A DNA stretch of 48,357 nt from Mucidula mucida. Lineage: Eukaryota; Basidiomycota; Agaricomycetes; Agaricales; Physalacriaceae. How positions within the stretch are numbered: the stretch's first letter is position 1; every line of letters begins with the position of its first letter. The notes beneath the pieces were generated by a model. It made no database searches. It was not told the origin of the DNA and saw only the letters and a list, made by a program, of their open reading frames with translations. Shown piece after piece: positions 47,322 to 48,357 of this stretch. The position numbers and the translations under genes were made by a program. The DNA lies in the NCBI GenBank assembly GCA_015501055.1, contig JADNYV010000266.1, positions 1 through 48,357 of the forward strand, read 5' to 3'.

Positions 47322-47904
47322 GATGGATCGGGGTGATGGGATCGGAGATTGAAAGGGTGAAAGTGGGGATATGGGTGATGCGGATTTGGATGAAACGGGT
47401 GAGGGAATAGAGGTTTGGATGAATAGGGAGGGATCGCCTAGATCTGAAATAGAATCCAGGACTTGGTAGGGTGGGGAATGATGATGTGTATCGTAAGGTA
47501 AGTAAAGTAGGTAGGTATCGTAACTGTCTACACTATTTTACCGACTACTGACTACGTATCTACGGAGCCTAAGAGCTCGTCACAAGTTCGCAATTGCCCA
47601 GCCGACGTCCCTCTGGTGTGAGGTAAGCCGAAGTTTTCCTGGGAACGGGGGTTGACCCGTAAACAGCGCCCACTGAAGTGCAACTGCCAAAAGTTCGTTC
47701 TCGTGAGAGCGGCTACTTCCAGCACCCGAGGCAGTTATCTCTAACTGTTAGCCGGCGCTACTGGGACCAATACACACGTATGCGGACGTGCGCTGGAATT
47801 AGGATTCCGTCGATCTGTAAACAGGAAAGGGGATGGGGAATGTGCGATGATCAAACAGCGAAGTGCTGATCGACGATCAGGGATGTGTGGTAGGTGGTAG
47901 AAAG
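47322..47904 (-). other. Retrotransposon 5' leader
   Basis: This is non-coding sequence between the primer site and gag. It contains no ORF that I would support. Confidence 0.6.
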
Positions 47905-47916
47905 TAGTTCCGATCT
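47905..47916 (-). other. Primer binding site, self-priming type
   Basis: Two bases after the 5' LTR the sense strand reads AGATCGGAACTA. This is the exact complement of TAGTTCCGATCT inside the LTR (48035-48024 and 42039-42028), 32 bases below a TATA box. It does not begin with TGG, the usual tRNA-primed signature. This matches the Tf1 arrangement, where the 5' end of the transcript folds back as primer. Confidence 0.75.
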
Positions 47917-47918
47917 TC

Positions 47919-48357
47919 TGTTAGCGACTGACTAAGCCACGAGACTCAACCAGGTACCACAGCAAGAACTAAGGAGGAAAGCGTTCACGTTTGTAAGACT
48001 AGGCTAGGCCAGGTGTATAAACGAGATCGGAACTAAAGTACAATGATACTACACTACTGCTTATATACTAGTAAGTCTGTGTTTGAAGCTCCTTGTCCAT
48101 ACGCGTTTCCACTAGGGATGCTCCACGCCCTTGACCCAGTGTTGTATGCTACTAGTCCGTGAAACCATTAAATACGAGTGGTGACTGCATGTAAGTAATA
48201 ATACTGAAACGACCATGTGTGCTACGAGTGTCGGCGGGTGTATACAATAGGGAGTCCATGAGGTATCGGCATGTATGATGTCATCCATGTGGTTGGGTGT
48301 TGTGTCCGTCATGAGTACGGCTTCGGTAATGAAAAGGAGTATGATCGGTGACGAAAA
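47919..48357 (-). repeat. 5' LTR, truncated by the window end
   Basis: This matches 41923-42360 almost base for base, with the TATATAA at 48067-48061 and the R start at 48035. The remaining about 90 bases and the flanking target duplication lie outside the window. Confidence 0.92.
48061..48067 (-). promoter_or_regulatory. LTR TATA box
   Basis: TATATAA on the minus strand, 32 bases before the inferred transcript start at about 48035. It is conserved in the 3' LTR at 42071-42065. Confidence 0.65.

Larger units (their letters stand above)
41923..48357 (-). mobile_element. Ty3/gypsy chromovirus-type retrotransposon, defective
   Basis: This is a full element on the minus strand, cut only by the window edge: 3' LTR 41923-42451, 5467-base internal region, and a 5' LTR from 47919 that continues beyond the window. 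It has gag with a CCHC knuckle, then protease, reverse transcriptase, RNase H, integrase and a C-terminal chromodomain, the order of chromoviruses. Three apparent lesions break it: a frame change near the start of gag, an in-frame TAG at 46882-46884 and a one-base shift in a T run at 45215-45217 before the RT core. The LTRs are only slightly diverged, so the insertion is fairly young. It inserted into the gene at 41515-41922. Confidence 0.92.

Noticed and set aside
41923..48357. tRNA-primed replication of the retrotransposon
   Set aside because: The sequence after the 5' LTR does not begin with TGG and instead pairs exactly with the element's own R region.

Overview
The window is nuclear DNA of a filamentous basidiomycete, most likely an Agaricomycete. 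The genes are cut by many 45-60 base GT..AG introns. Recognisable families include an F-box protein, a MYND finger protein with a DUF4470-like segment, an adenylate-forming reductase, a secreted type-B carboxylesterase, P450 relics, a CMC/Plavaka-like transposase, a hAT element and a chromodomain Ty3/gypsy retrotransposon. No organelle, bacterial or CRISPR features were seen. I cannot name the species.

Layout. (1) 1-5.1 kb: two members (A, +; B, -) of an unrecognised paralogous family built on a module that ends in a GVPE-x-LV..WH motif. (2) 5.8-9.05 kb: a broken F-box gene followed by P450 debris and a dispersed repeat (R1). This is the left arm of an inverted duplication whose right arm is at 25.7-29.45 kb, where the F-box gene is intact. 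Weaker mirror homology extends outwards (2.87-3.76 kb against 29.5-30.44 kb). (3) 9.3-10.6 kb: gene C, which joins a B-type and an A-type module; a truncated mirror copy (D) lies at 16.2-16.8 kb. (4) 11.4-15.5 kb: an adenylation-carrier-reductase enzyme with one apparent frameshift. (5) 18.0-22.3 kb: a many-exon transposase-like gene. (6) 22.7-25.4 kb: a host gene whose last coding exon is split by a hAT-type element with an exact 8-base target duplication; removing the element plus one duplication leaves the frame open. (7) 31.6-34.0 kb: carboxylesterase. (8) 34.4-34.95 kb: R1 plus a degenerate family member (E). (9) 36.3-39.0 kb: MYND protein. (10) 39.8-40.3 kb: a small acidic ORF. (11) 41.5 kb to the end: a gene fragment cut off by a Ty3/gypsy element whose right LTR runs off the window.

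The strongest candidates for something undescribed are the modular GVPE-WH family, which shares a 5' UTR intron one base before the ATG and often lies next to R1, and the retrotransposon's priming site. That site matches its own LTR for 12 bases, 32 bases below a TATA box, which points to Tf1-style self-priming, and a -1 frameshift heptamer lies at the gag/pol overlap. Much of the rest is a record of segmental duplication and decay: the same blocks occur in opposite orientations with one copy intact and one broken.
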